DNA of 29,572 bases, from positions 1-29,572 of IMG/VR virus record IMGVR_UViG_3300034375_008961; one strand, given 5' to 3'. Positions within the stretch are counted from its first letter, which is position 1. Every line of letters begins with the position of its first letter. The notes under the pieces were generated by a model. It was given only the letters and a program-made list of their open reading frames with translations, was not told the DNA's origin and searched no databases. This DNA comes from a virus. The position numbers and the translations under genes were made by a program. This document shows positions 1 through 7,255 of this stretch, in pieces.

Positions 1-718
1 CGTCGGTGCGGGGCAGGGCCTGCAGATTGATCTGCCCGCTCGCAAATCCACAGCACATCTTCGCCAGCAACGTCTTGCCCGATCTGCTCTTATTTGCATT
101 GAATATAAACGCAGGCACATGCGCGTATCTCGGCAGCAGCTCGCGTGAAAACATGGCCAGCATCGCCGCCACCTGCACGCACTCGCCACCCTCCCCGATG
201 AACGGGAAATCCCGATAAATCGCCTTCAGGTGCCGCACCGCCTGCGACAGTGACCAATCCGCAGGATACTCCAGGAGCGGCCTCGTATAGATTCCAGTGC
301 GCGCATCGTAGCCCTCGCGCAGCAGTTCAACTCCGCCGCTCTCGCGGCGCACCGGCATCCGCAGCGTGTTCACCCGCCTGATCTCGCGCAGTCGCTCGAG
401 GAACGCATCAGAAACTAGCACCTTTGCGGCAGTATCAGCCGCCAGACTCTTTCGCGCCCGCTTCTCGCCGCGCACCTGGAAAAACTCAATGTATTGCTCC
501 ACCCATGAGCAAAACTTAAGCGGCACCATCTCCTGCAATGATCCCTCGCGCGAGACCACCGTCGGGATGCCATCGCGCACAAATATCGGCTTGGTAGCCA
601 GCAGCGAGCCGATCTCGCTCGCCAGCTCGCTGATCACCGGCCCGATCTCCACCTCATGGCGATCGATATCCAGGCCGCCCTCATTGGCAGCATCGTCTAA
701 GCCCTGCAGTTCTGCCAT
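1..718 (-). CDS. Phage replicative helicase/ATPase (D5-like), partial at window edge
   Basis: The reading frame is open from the ATG at 718 to the left edge of the window (about 239 codons), so the C-terminus is missing. The start is preceded by a good GGGAGG ribosome site and lies 30 bases after the primase-like gene, so the two are probably co-transcribed. Near residues 203-216 there is a beta-strand followed by a P-loop, FIFNANKSRSGKT, then LLAKM. This is a Walker A in which the first glycine of GxxxxGKT is Asn209. The N-terminal 200 residues look like the linker region seen in phage primase-helicases, but I cannot name a domain. Pairing with an AEP-like primase supports a role in phage DNA unwinding at the origin. 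Walker B and sensor motifs would be in the missing part. Helicase is likely; the exact superfamily (SF3/D5 or another AAA+ type) is inference. Confidence 0.65.
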   Translation of the reverse strand, partial: MAELQGLDDAANEGGLDIDRHEVEIGPVISELASEIGSLLATKPIFVRDGIPTVVSREGSLQEMVPLKFCSWVEQYIEFFQVRGEKRARKSLAADTAAKVLVSDAFLERLREIRRVNTLRMPVRRESGGVELLREGYDARTGIYTRPLLEYPADWSLSQAVRHLKAIYRDFPFIGEGGECVQVAAMLAMFSRELLPRYAHVPAFIFNANKSRSGKTLLAKMCCGFASGQINLQALPRTD

Positions 719-747
719 CTATTCGATCGCCTCCCGTTGTGCTGTTG

Positions 748-1893
748 TCATAGTTTGAAAAATCGGCGCGCGTCATCACTCCTGCCCCACTTGGCACGCA
801 CCGACCGCTTTTCCGGCAGATCAGCGATCGCGCGCACATCTGCCCTCGGTGCGAGGTATAACAGTTTTTGCAGCCGCCCTGCTCGATAGCAGCCTGGCAG
901 CCGCGTCATCCGCACCGCCGTCAGGGCCTTCGGGTCTGCGCCATGCGAGACCAGGTGCCTCTTATAACGGTCGCGCGTCGCGTCCCATTCATCCTTGCTC
1001 GCATCATCCAGGCGCAGGAGCGCGTGCACACTCCTGCCGCCGCTGGTATAGATCGCCTCGATCGGCAGGGCTGCGGCCACCAGGAAGGCCATCCACTCGC
1101 GATGGAATCCCTCGACATCAATCTCTAGCACCATATACCGCCATGCAGTCACCGCGCCACGCGCCCACCACGATCCATCGGCAGGCTCGCCGCGCACCGG
1201 CTGGGCCATAAACCACGCCCCGCCCTCGGTGCCCAGCGCATCAGCAGGCAGCTCACCGAGCAAGCCTGCGCCACGCGAGAGCGTCGGCGTCTGCGTCGAC
1301 CAGTCTGTCTTGAGCGGCGAGAATCCCCACCGATCCCGATCGAACAAAAAACTCCCCTTTCCCAGTGCGCCAGTGCAGACCACAAAAAACTCGCCATCGT
1401 GCGCGATCGAGGACAAGAACAGCCCAGGCGATCGATACGAGTACGGATCGACAGGCGAGCGATTAGCCAGCCACTCCGTGGTCACCTCGAAGCCCAAGCG
1501 AGCCGCCTGTCGCTGCAGCACCTCCGGCTGGAACTCTGGCTCGGTCTTTTCCTCCAACGAAGCCGGGGCCGGAGCCCCCGATCCCGTGGACGTCGATGCT
1601 GCCCGTGCCCTCTTCCGCTCCGTCTCATTATCTCCCAGCAGCCACCCCACCTCCTTGTCGCCTGGATGCTTCCAAGCCGAAGTCACCTTGTGCCGCAGCT
1701 CCTTCTCCGACCAGGGCGGCTGGCAACCGGGATTAAAATGCGAGCGCATGAGATCCAAGCTCTTTTCGTCGCCCAAATCGAATCCCACGACGAGGGCCTT
1801 CGCCGCCTTGAAGCACGCATCGTGCCCACCCGATCCAGCGATCGAGGGCGGGCACTTCGCCAGGTAAGCAATGGCCCGCTCAACCGCGTCCAC
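748..1893 (-). CDS. AEP-like primase / replication protein with N-terminal PriCT-like domain
   Basis: 381 residues. The GTG start at 1893 has a GGAGG site just upstream. Residues about 1-85 (AKCPPSIAGSGGHDACFKAAK, then NPGCQPPWSEKELRHKV, then AWKHP) look like the small helical domain that accompanies phage and plasmid primases (PriCT-like). Residues about 250-340 look like an archaeo-eukaryotic primase core: a hydrophobic strand ending in EID (257-259), SGGRSVHA (284-291, the histidine-containing nucleotide-binding motif) and RMTRLPG (328-334). The accessory domain is N-terminal here, the reverse of the usual order. The probable role is primer synthesis or origin recognition for phage replication, together with the downstream helicase. 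Its stop (748-750) is followed 30 bases later by the helicase start. The assignment rests on motifs only; a RepA-like initiator is the main alternative. Confidence 0.65.
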   Translation of the reverse strand: MDAVERAIAYLAKCPPSIAGSGGHDACFKAAKALVVGFDLGDEKSLDLMRSHFNPGCQPPWSEKELRHKVTSAWKHPGDKEVGWLLGDNETERKRARAASTSTGSGAPAPASLEEKTEPEFQPEVLQRQAARLGFEVTTEWLANRSPVDPYSYRSPGLFLSSIAHDGEFFVVCTGALGKGSFLFDRDRWGFSPLKTDWSTQTPTLSRGAGLLGELPADALGTEGGAWFMAQPVRGEPADGSWWARGAVTAWRYMVLEIDVEGFHREWMAFLVAAALPIEAIYTSGGRSVHALLRLDDASKDEWDATRDRYKRHLVSHGADPKALTAVRMTRLPGCYRAGRLQKLLYLAPRADVRAIADLPEKRSVRAKWGRSDDARRFFKL

Positions 1894-1934
1894 ATGCCCT
1901 CCAATCGCTTTTAACTGCCTTTAAACCGCGTTTA

Positions 1935-2141
1935 TTGCTGCAGTGTTTTGCTGCAGCGATCGCGCACCCTTTTCTAACTCGTTGATTCTTAAGAGCCAGG
2001 TATCGGATTCGAACCGATGACCTACTGATTACAAATTTTGCGCCCACGGTGTAACTCGTTGATAATGAGCGGTCGGATCTGCTTACTGCTGATGCAAAGC
2101 GGTTAATTCCGTTGCTTTTGCTGCAGCGATTTGCTGTAGTG
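1935..2141. other. attP: Phage attachment site attP (tRNA-Thr core with flanking arm repeats)
   Basis: The core (about 1990-2035) is the 3' half of a tRNA-Thr gene on the minus strand. It contains the anticodon loop TTTGTAA (anticodon TGT), a T-arm with a 5-bp stem (2002-2018) and the 3' acceptor strand ACCTGGC. The 5' half of the anticodon stem does not pair, so the similarity stops at the loop, as expected when a phage carries only the crossover half. On the left TTGCTGCAGTG (1935-1945) is followed by TTTTGCTGCAGCGAT (1946-1960). On the right the identical TTTTGCTGCAGCGAT (2116-2130) is followed by TTGCTGTAGTG (2131-2141). A 12-base direct repeat TAACTCGTTGAT (1975-1986, 2052-2063) brackets the core. 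The integrase gene starts immediately to the right. Arm sites on both sides argue for an intact attP rather than attL or attR. Confidence 0.7.
1990..2035 (-). tRNA. tRNA-Thr(UGU) 3' half, att core (not a functional gene)
   Basis: Read on the minus strand, this gives loop TTTGTAA, then TCAGT, a variable loop, T-arm ATCGG-TTCGAAT-CCGAT, the acceptor strand ACCTGGC and a discriminator base, followed by CTTA instead of CCA. The upstream CAAAA cannot pair with TCAGT, so the D-arm half is absent and this is only a fragment. It restores the 3' end of the host tRNA gene after integration. Confidence 0.75.
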
Positions 2142-2146
2142 GTCGC

Positions 2147-3229
2147 ATGGGCCGACGAAATCAAACAGGGGTGCAGGGGATGTATCAGCGATGGCACCGC
2201 AACGCGCGTGGCGAGAAGGTGCCGGGATTCTGGTATTGGCAACCGCCCACGGCCGAGGGACATGCTCGGCCGCAGGCGATGTCGCTGCGCACCAAGTCGT
2301 ACGACGAGGCCGCGGCCATGGTGGGCGACTTGATGACTCGCAGACTTGCAGACGATCGCACCGGCCACCTCGAGGAAGTGGCCGAGCAGGTCGTCGCTGC
2401 CAAACTCAAACACAAAAAGTGGACTCCCAAAACGGCCCGCGAGGCGCGCGCGTCGCATCGGCGACTGATCGCCTTTATGGGCAACCGCAAGCCAGACCAC
2501 GTATCGCGCGATGATCTGCTCCGATGGCATGCGTCGATGCTCGAGGAGGGCCTGTCGGCGGCCAGCGCGGCGCACCATATCCGCCAGGCGCGCTCGGTAT
2601 TCTCGTCGCTGCTTGAGATGGGCATCACAGTGCGCAACCCAGCGGCGGCACTCAGATTGCCGACGGTGCAGTCGTCGAGGCGCGACCGATTCTGCTCGGC
2701 CGAGGAGCGCGACCGCCTGATCGACGCGGCGGCGGATCGGCCGCACCTCCAGCTCATCCTTTACTGCGGATTCCACGCAGGCATGCGCTACGGCGAAATC
2801 GTGCACGCGCGGCCAGAGTGGATTCAGCGATCGAGCGGCGGCGGCGGCTCGATCACCGTCCAGGCAGACGAGGCCGCCGACTGGGTGCCGAAGGGCAAGA
2901 AGGCGCGCTCGGTGCCGCTGTCGCGCGCATTCGCAGGATTCCTCGATCGATTCGATGCGCCTGGGCCGTATCTGCTGCGCCCCGACAAGCCACCTGGCGG
3001 GCGGCACCAGTATCGATACGATGCGAAACGCGCCTTCAAGAATTTGGCAGCGGCGAACGGCCTGCCGTGGGTTACATTCCACACGATGCGGCACACGTTT
3101 GGATCGCTGCTCTCGATTGCTGGAGTCAGCGATTTGAAAATCCGACGCTGGATGGGCATCTCCACAGAGGTCTTCGAGCGCCACTACGCTGGACTCCACC
3201 CCGAGGATCCCGATATCGATCGCATGTGA
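2147..3229 (+). CDS. int: Tyrosine site-specific integrase
   Basis: 360 residues, a typical length for a phage tyrosine recombinase. Residues about 70-170 form a SAM-like core-binding domain (YDEAAAMVGDLM, then LSAASAAHHIRQARSVFSSLLEMG). The catalytic domain follows: Arg214 in GFHAGMRYGEI, a lysine-bearing beta-turn near 249-253 (KGKKA), His312-x-x-Arg315 in FHTMRHTF, and nucleophile Tyr347 in ERHYAGL. The usual His/Trp of the LGHSS box is Ile338 (MGIST), a noticeable substitution. The N-terminus (GVQGMYQRW) resembles an arm-binding domain. The gene lies directly beside attP and points away from it, converging on the early operon with a 6-base gap. It would catalyse integration into a tRNA-Thr gene, probably with the excisionase-like protein at 3582-3794. 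The ATG at 2147 has no clear ribosome site; the ATG at 2180 is a possible alternative. Confidence 0.93.
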   Translation: MGRRNQTGVQGMYQRWHRNARGEKVPGFWYWQPPTAEGHARPQAMSLRTKSYDEAAAMVGDLMTRRLADDRTGHLEEVAEQVVAAKLKHKKWTPKTAREARASHRRLIAFMGNRKPDHVSRDDLLRWHASMLEEGLSAASAAHHIRQARSVFSSLLEMGITVRNPAAALRLPTVQSSRRDRFCSAEERDRLIDAAADRPHLQLILYCGFHAGMRYGEIVHARPEWIQRSSGGGGSITVQADEAADWVPKGKKARSVPLSRAFAGFLDRFDAPGPYLLRPDKPPGGRHQYRYDAKRAFKNLAAANGLPWVTFHTMRHTFGSLLSIAGVSDLKIRRWMGISTEVFERHYAGLHPEDPDIDRM

Positions 3230-3235
3230 CATCGA

Positions 3236-3580
3236 TCAACTCCGCGGGCGCGCATAGCGTCGGCGCAGGTATAGCTTGCACGGGAACAGTCCAGGCGCGC
3301 GATCCTTGCGCGGGCAAACTGGCAGGAGCAGCAGATCGTTCTCGACGTCGTAGTCGGCGGCCTCGAGGCGGCTGATATCTGAGGCCAGCCTGGCGATGAC
3401 ATCATCGCGCCCGTGATACGTGCGATGCGAAAGGCGCGTCGGCGAATTATGGGTGCCGCAGCAAGTGCCTTCGCGGAATTCTGGCGGCGGCGTGGATCCG
3501 AGCCGAGCGCGTGGCACGCGGTTAATCGTCGCGACGATTTCCTCGGCGGTCATCTTGAGGGGCGGCGGTTGGACAGGCAT
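3236..3580 (-). CDS. Hypothetical protein, last gene of early operon
   Basis: 114 residues, of unrecognised family. It starts one base after the stop of the excisionase-like gene, so it is probably translated by coupling. The N-terminus (MTAEEIVATINRV, from residue 10) is predicted helical, and a second helix lies at about 60-77 (DVIARLASDISRLEAADYD). The C-terminus is strongly basic (KLYLRRRYARPRS). Cysteines include a CC pair (about 40-41) and two later ones in VCPRKD and FPCK, which could bind metal; this is not established. It ends 6 bases from the convergent integrase stop. Confidence 0.6.
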   Translation of the reverse strand: MPVQPPPLKMTAEEIVATINRVPRARLGSTPPPEFREGTCCGTHNSPTRLSHRTYHGRDDVIARLASDISRLEAADYDVENDLLLLPVCPRKDRAPGLFPCKLYLRRRYARPRS

Positions 3581-3581
3581 C

Positions 3582-3794
3582 CTAGCAGTGCCCCCTTCCT
3601 GCCTCGGCGATCATCTTGTCGATGATCGAGTCGATAGCTTTTTTCGCGTAGCGTGTCCGCTTGTGTCCAGTGATCACGGGATTCAAGCCCCGATCGATCA
3701 GCTGCTGCAGTGTAATCTCCCCGTCGAGATATCGCTCGGCCGTGGCTGGCGACATCAGTGCGGGCCAATGGTTTATGGATAATTGATGTATCAT
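3582..3794 (-). CDS. Excisionase-like small DNA-binding protein
   Basis: 70 residues. After a short leader the sequence MSPATAERYLDGEITLQQLIDRGLNP reads like a MerR/Xis-type winged-helix segment, followed by a basic stretch (GHKRTRYAKKAID) and a C-terminal helix. Size, basic character and position in the operon that runs toward int and attP fit a directionality factor. The ATG at 3794 is 2 bases after the ParB-like stop; an internal ATG at 3755 (MSPATAERY) is an alternative start. The excisionase role is inferred from size and context; a small transcriptional regulator is the alternative. Confidence 0.6.
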   Translation of the reverse strand: MIHQLSINHWPALMSPATAERYLDGEITLQQLIDRGLNPVITGHKRTRYAKKAIDSIIDKMIAEAGRGHC

Positions 3795-3796
3795 AG

Positions 3797-5152
3797 TTAG
3801 GAATTTTCTGCGTCAGCGTGCCACGGCACGCCGAAGTGCTTCAGCGCGCCCTGCACGATGTGCCCGCTGCGACCAGATCGGCGCAGATCAGTCGCGACCA
3901 GCACCAGCAGCAGCATGGCGATCCGCTGGCGATCACTCGCCAATGCGCGGCCCACCAGGATCAACTTGTCCGCTGGGTATAAATCCGGCCTGATTGAGCT
4001 CTCGATGTTCGCCTCGATCTCGGGCGCATACTCGCGCAGCAGCCACTCAAGCCCGCTCTCATGCGCCTGTGAGATCGCAAACGTGAGCGTGTGCAGTATC
4101 AGCGGAAAGTATCCTTGATCCTCGGGCCGCTGGTTCAGGGCGTGGCCAAACTGGACGAATCCCGGCGCAGTCTCGGCGGTGCATGCTGCGCGGAGTCGGC
4201 CCAACCACTGGCGGCGGTGCTCGATCTCGCGCTGCTGCTCCTGCTGCGCCTGGCCTTTCTCCGCCTGCCGCGGACTAATCGGCCGCTTGCGGAATATTTC
4301 GAGCGGCGGCGGCAGGCTCTGGATCGCCTCGATGGCCAGCGCGCGCTGCGCATAAAAATACCACTCGGTGCCCTCGGCATCGAGATACTCGACCGTCGTC
4401 GGCACCTCACGATCGGCCAGCAGCTCGCCCCATGTCGGCACGCTCTCATATCCGACCTCGCTGCGGATCTCCTCTGGACAAGGGCGCAGGTGCAGGCCCA
4501 CCCATGCAGGATTCTCGCCGCGGCCAGTCTCCGCAGTGGGCTCGATATCCATATCCTGCAGCACGCCATGATTGCCCAGGCTCTCAGCAGCCTGATCCCA
4601 AAGGCTCACCTCTCGCCGCATCGCACGCGACGCTGGCTGCGCAGTGCGCTCCCGGCCATCTGCTCCGACTCGCGTCTCTGCAGCCATCCCCGGATGCTCC
4701 TGCTCGAGCTGCGCACGCACCTTAGAGACCATCCGCCGATCCACCCGGCAGACATTCGCCAGCTGGCGATCACTCATGCAGCGCAGTCGATCATTCGTGA
4801 GTGCTCGCTCGCAGGCCAGGCGGCGGTCGGCGGCGGTGCGGCGCAGGCCGTGCCGCTCGTTTGCCTGCAGCGCGTGCTCGAGAGCCTCCTGGCGGCCGCC
4901 TGGACGCACCGCGCACTCTGGCTCGGTGACGCCCGCAGCGCGCGCCGCTGCCAGTCGATGGAATCCATCGCCCACAAAGTATGTGCCATCCTCATCGGGG
5001 CCGAATACATCAGGCGGCGGCAGCTTGGTGCCGTTCGTCAGATACTCCGTGTAGTCGTCGATCGTATGCGGGCAGAGCCGCACGCGGCACTGCGTGGTCG
5101 CGTCGCTGGTCGCGATGCGACCAAGCGGTATGGATTGGCGGGCTGGTTTCAT
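3797..5152 (-). CDS. ParB-like protein (ParB/Srx nuclease-type domain plus HTH)
   Basis: 451 residues. Residues 1-100 form a ParB/sulfiredoxin-type domain with the signature GDGFHRLAAARAAG (61-74). QANERHGLRRTAADRRLA (about 97-114) is the typical helix after it. A helix-turn-helix follows at about 127-148 (SDRQLANVCRVDRRMVSKV). The remaining 300 residues carry no recognisable motif apart from a charged coiled-coil-like stretch (RQAEKGQAQQEQQREIEHRRQW, about 300-320). It begins 3 bases after the preceding stop. Known relatives bind DNA and can act in partition, as CTP-dependent clamps or as nucleases; no ParA is present in the window, so classical partition is not shown. It is more likely an early regulator or nuclease of the phage. 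Confidence 0.8.
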   Translation of the reverse strand: MKPARQSIPLGRIATSDATTQCRVRLCPHTIDDYTEYLTNGTKLPPPDVFGPDEDGTYFVGDGFHRLAAARAAGVTEPECAVRPGGRQEALEHALQANERHGLRRTAADRRLACERALTNDRLRCMSDRQLANVCRVDRRMVSKVRAQLEQEHPGMAAETRVGADGRERTAQPASRAMRREVSLWDQAAESLGNHGVLQDMDIEPTAETGRGENPAWVGLHLRPCPEEIRSEVGYESVPTWGELLADREVPTTVEYLDAEGTEWYFYAQRALAIEAIQSLPPPLEIFRKRPISPRQAEKGQAQQEQQREIEHRRQWLGRLRAACTAETAPGFVQFGHALNQRPEDQGYFPLILHTLTFAISQAHESGLEWLLREYAPEIEANIESSIRPDLYPADKLILVGRALASDRQRIAMLLLVLVATDLRRSGRSGHIVQGALKHFGVPWHADAENS

Positions 5153-5155
5153 AAA

Positions 5156-5740
5156 TCAAATGTCCACCGACACGCGAGTACTCGGCGGGCTGCCGATGTG
5201 TCGGTTACGGTTATTCGTTGCGCTCGCGGCCGCTCGGCGGCGATGCGTCTCGCTCTTGGCGGTCGGGCGGCGGCCCCACTCCTCGAGCATCTTATTGCGC
5301 ACAGACTGCGCGGCCCTCGTCTCGCCCAGCATCAGCGCGAGATCCTCTCCCGACAGGCCATCGAGCAGGTCGGGGCGGAATGTCGTAGCGAGAGCCACGA
5401 TGCGGCGCACCCAGTTCCCAGGGTGCAGCGGGCCGCGGAATACCCACTCGAGCAGGGCCATGCCAGCGCGCAGGTCGTCCTCCGAATGCGAGAGCCCACT
5501 GTCGGCCATCGCCGCCTGGAGCAGCTCGACCTCATCAGGATACAGATCCTCACCTGCGCGGGCGCGCGCCAGGATATCCTGCACCTCGCGGGCCATGATC
5601 TCGTCGCTCGGATCCTGGCCCGTCTCGTAGCCCTCCCATGCCCCGGTGCCATCATCGGCGCGCCGGTAGTGCGCCTGCAGGACGCGATGGCAGCGCACCT
5701 CGAGCGGGGCCTGTTCGATGTCGGTCAGAAATGCTGGCAT
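5156..5740 (-). CDS. Hypothetical early protein with basic C-terminal tail
   Basis: 194 residues from ATG 5740, which lies 2 bases after the stop of the upstream gene; the frame extends further up but the overlap would then be implausibly long. Mostly helical and acidic (DEIMAREVQDILARARAGEDLYPDEVELLQAAM), then a segment LSGEDLALMLGETRAAQSVRNKMLEEWG (about 140-170) that could be a helix-turn-helix. The tail is basic and low in complexity (RRRAAASATNNRNRHIG). Its position just before the ParB-like gene and the possible HTH suggest DNA binding, but I do not recognise the family. Confidence 0.6.
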   Translation of the reverse strand: MPAFLTDIEQAPLEVRCHRVLQAHYRRADDGTGAWEGYETGQDPSDEIMAREVQDILARARAGEDLYPDEVELLQAAMADSGLSHSEDDLRAGMALLEWVFRGPLHPGNWVRRIVALATTFRPDLLDGLSGEDLALMLGETRAAQSVRNKMLEEWGRRPTAKSETHRRRAAASATNNRNRHIGSPPSTRVSVDI

Positions 5741-5742
5741 CT

Positions 5743-6003
5743 CTAGTCGCGCTTGCGCACTCGGCGCACTACATGCACGGGCAGGCATGGGCCGCAGTGT
5801 CGATCGCCGCACCGGTCGCAGCGATCGACAGGCCCATCGTCGTCGGCGGAGCAGCCCTCCTCGGCTGCGTGCTCCTTTTCTTCGACTGCCGCTGCGATCG
5901 CGGCCTCGGCGCGGTTGCGACGCCAAGCTCCGAAGAAATACGCGGCCATAAACAATCCAGACGAGATGGCCCAAACTGACGCCAATGTTATCAGCCCCTC
6001 CAT
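5743..6003 (-). CDS. Small membrane protein with CxxC-x4-CxxC zinc-binding motif
   Basis: 86 residues from the ATG at 6003, which overlaps the MarR-like stop (TGATG). One transmembrane segment at about 4-27 (LITLASVWAISSGLFMAAYFFGAW) is followed by WRRNR, suggesting a cytoplasmic C-terminus. An acidic helix comes next, then C62-DR-C65-GDRH-C70-GP-C73, a zinc-ribbon knuckle, and a basic end. The combination of a membrane anchor and a zinc knuckle in an early phage operon is unusual. Its function is unknown; a host-membrane-associated inhibitor or superinfection factor is only a guess. Confidence 0.6.
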   Translation of the reverse strand: MEGLITLASVWAISSGLFMAAYFFGAWRRNRAEAAIAAAVEEKEHAAEEGCSADDDGPVDRCDRCGDRHCGPCLPVHVVRRVRKRD

Positions 6004-6431
6004 CACAGGTAGCTGCCGCGCTCGATCAGCGTGTCCAGCTTGTAGGCGCACGCCGCCTTGAATGCCTCGATATTGCTGCGGCCCTCTGGCAGCAGGTGCA
6101 CGTAGACCACGCGCCTATCGTCATCAGATCGGCGGCGCGCGATCAGCTTTTCGTCCTCCAGGAAATCGATGTGCCCTGCGATGTATTGCGGGGAACAACG
6201 CGCATACAGCGCAAGGTCGGTGCAGCTCGGCGGGTTATCCTCGCCGAGCGTTCGCAGCCGCTCGAGCAGAGCCAGGCGGAACACTGAATACCCGCGCTGC
6301 TGCGCGACCATCATCACCGGGAAAAACGTACCGAGCGCGACGTCGATGCATACCTCGCCCTGCGTTTTTGCCATCGACTCCTCGAGGCCGAGGTCAGCCT
6401 CAAGCTCGGGGCCTGCAGTCGCGAGGCTCAT
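6003..6431 (-). CDS. MarR-like winged-helix transcriptional regulator
   Basis: 142 residues. The winged helix spans about 67-118: CTDLALYARCSPQYIAGHIDFLEDEKLI provides the recognition helix, and RRRSDDDRRVVYVHLLPEGR is the beta-wing with the DxRR pattern typical of MarR. Helices before (VFRLALLERLRTLG) and after (NIEAFKAACAYKLDTLIERG) would form the dimer interface. The start overlaps the upstream stop by ATGA (6428-6431). It probably controls phage or host promoters in the lysogenic or early programme; its targets are unknown. Confidence 0.75.
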   Translation of the reverse strand: MSLATAGPELEADLGLEESMAKTQGEVCIDVALGTFFPVMMVAQQRGYSVFRLALLERLRTLGEDNPPSCTDLALYARCSPQYIAGHIDFLEDEKLIARRRSDDDRRVVYVHLLPEGRSNIEAFKAACAYKLDTLIERGSYL

Positions 6432-6736
6432 GATGCGGCCCTCCCCAGCTTATGGTTTTCGTTCAGCGCGCACGCCATGCACGCCAGCGCACCGGGATCG
6501 ATGCGGCGCATGAGCTCGACCAGGTGCTCGAATGACTTCGAGCCCATCGCCTTTGCCACGCGGTGCGATGCCTGGCTCGCCCATATTCTCGCAGCCACCT
6601 CGGGCGAGGTGCCGTTCTGCAAGCAAAATGCCGCCTGCCAGAGCAGCGGCTGCATCAGCGACACTTGCGGACTCTGGTAAACAGCACTGGACGGCCGCTT
6701 CGCTGGTAGTGTTGGTGTTGTTTTCGTTTTGTTCAT
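6428..6736 (-). CDS. Hypothetical early protein
   Basis: 102 residues, of unrecognised family. The N-terminus is basic and flexible (MNKTKTTPTLPAKRPSS). The rest is helical (LLWQAAFCLQNGTSPEVAARIWASQASHRVAKAMGSKSFEHLVELMRRI), with a C-terminal ACMACAL segment. The region around SPEVAARIWASQASHRVAKAM could hold a helix-turn-helix. The ATG lies behind an A-rich leader (AATAAAAATCAAACT) with no Shine-Dalgarno sequence. The stop overlaps the MarR-like start, so the two are coupled. Confidence 0.6.
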   Translation of the reverse strand: MNKTKTTPTLPAKRPSSAVYQSPQVSLMQPLLWQAAFCLQNGTSPEVAARIWASQASHRVAKAMGSKSFEHLVELMRRIDPGALACMACALNENHKLGRAAS

Positions 6737-6757
6737 AGTTTGATTTTTATTGTCATG

Positions 6758-7255
6758 TCAGAGCCAGTCGGCATCTGGTGATTCGTCGTCTGCGTCGTCT
6801 GGATCCCAGACCGCCTCGAGATGGGCTGCGATCATGTCGGCCATGCGGTCGACGGGCAGCACCACGAACCCGCACTCCATGGCACTGTTCGCGTGCCGCT
6901 GGACGCGGAAGACAGTCGCGCCATCGATCGTCGGGTGCGCGTACCCCATCGCCTCATGCCAGCTCTCGGCATCGAGATCAGCGTCGCTGGTGATGATGTC
7001 ATGATAAGACGCGAACGCAGCCGTGGGGCCAGCCTCAGCCACGCACATCTGGCGACCGTTGAGCATGTCCACCACCACGCAGCCGTTCGCAAAATGAGCG
7101 GGCCGCTGGTCGTCGGTCGAATCCTGCGCCAGCGGTTGCAGCTCCGCAGTGGGCGGCACCTGACTCAGTTCGCGCTGCACCGCGGCCAGCGTCGAGATCA
7201 GCGCGTCGGCCTGTGCGCGCAGGATGTCGGCCCATTCGGATCGCTTACCTGTCAT
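6758..7255 (-). CDS. Hypothetical acidic early protein
   Basis: 165 residues from the ATG at 7255, whose ATGA overlaps the stop of the 38-aa ORF upstream. An extended frame to a GTG at 7312 exists but would read through a perfect hairpin, so I prefer 7255. An N-terminal helix (ADILRAQADALISTLAAVQREL) is followed by an alpha/beta-like region and a very acidic end (DPDDADDESPDADWL). This acidic tail could mimic DNA, as in some phage inhibitors, but that is only a possibility. No family is recognised. Confidence 0.6.
   Translation of the reverse strand: MTGKRSEWADILRAQADALISTLAAVQRELSQVPPTAELQPLAQDSTDDQRPAHFANGCVVVDMLNGRQMCVAEAGPTAAFASYHDIITSDADLDAESWHEAMGYAHPTIDGATVFRVQRHANSAMECGFVVLPVDRMADMIAAHLEAVWDPDDADDESPDADWL

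Noticed and set aside
1990-2035. Complete functional tRNA-Thr gene
   Set aside because: The 5' half (acceptor, D-arm and anticodon 5' stem) is absent, and the bases before the anticodon loop do not pair.
1880-3232. Minus-strand frame of 450 codons across the integrase
   Set aside because: It runs antisense to the clear tyrosine recombinase and through the attP core. It has no recognisable motif.
4091-5746. Long plus-strand open frame of 551 codons
   Set aside because: It lies opposite the ParB-like gene and its upstream neighbour. Its translation is Arg/Ala/Leu-rich without motifs, as expected for the antisense of GC-rich genes.
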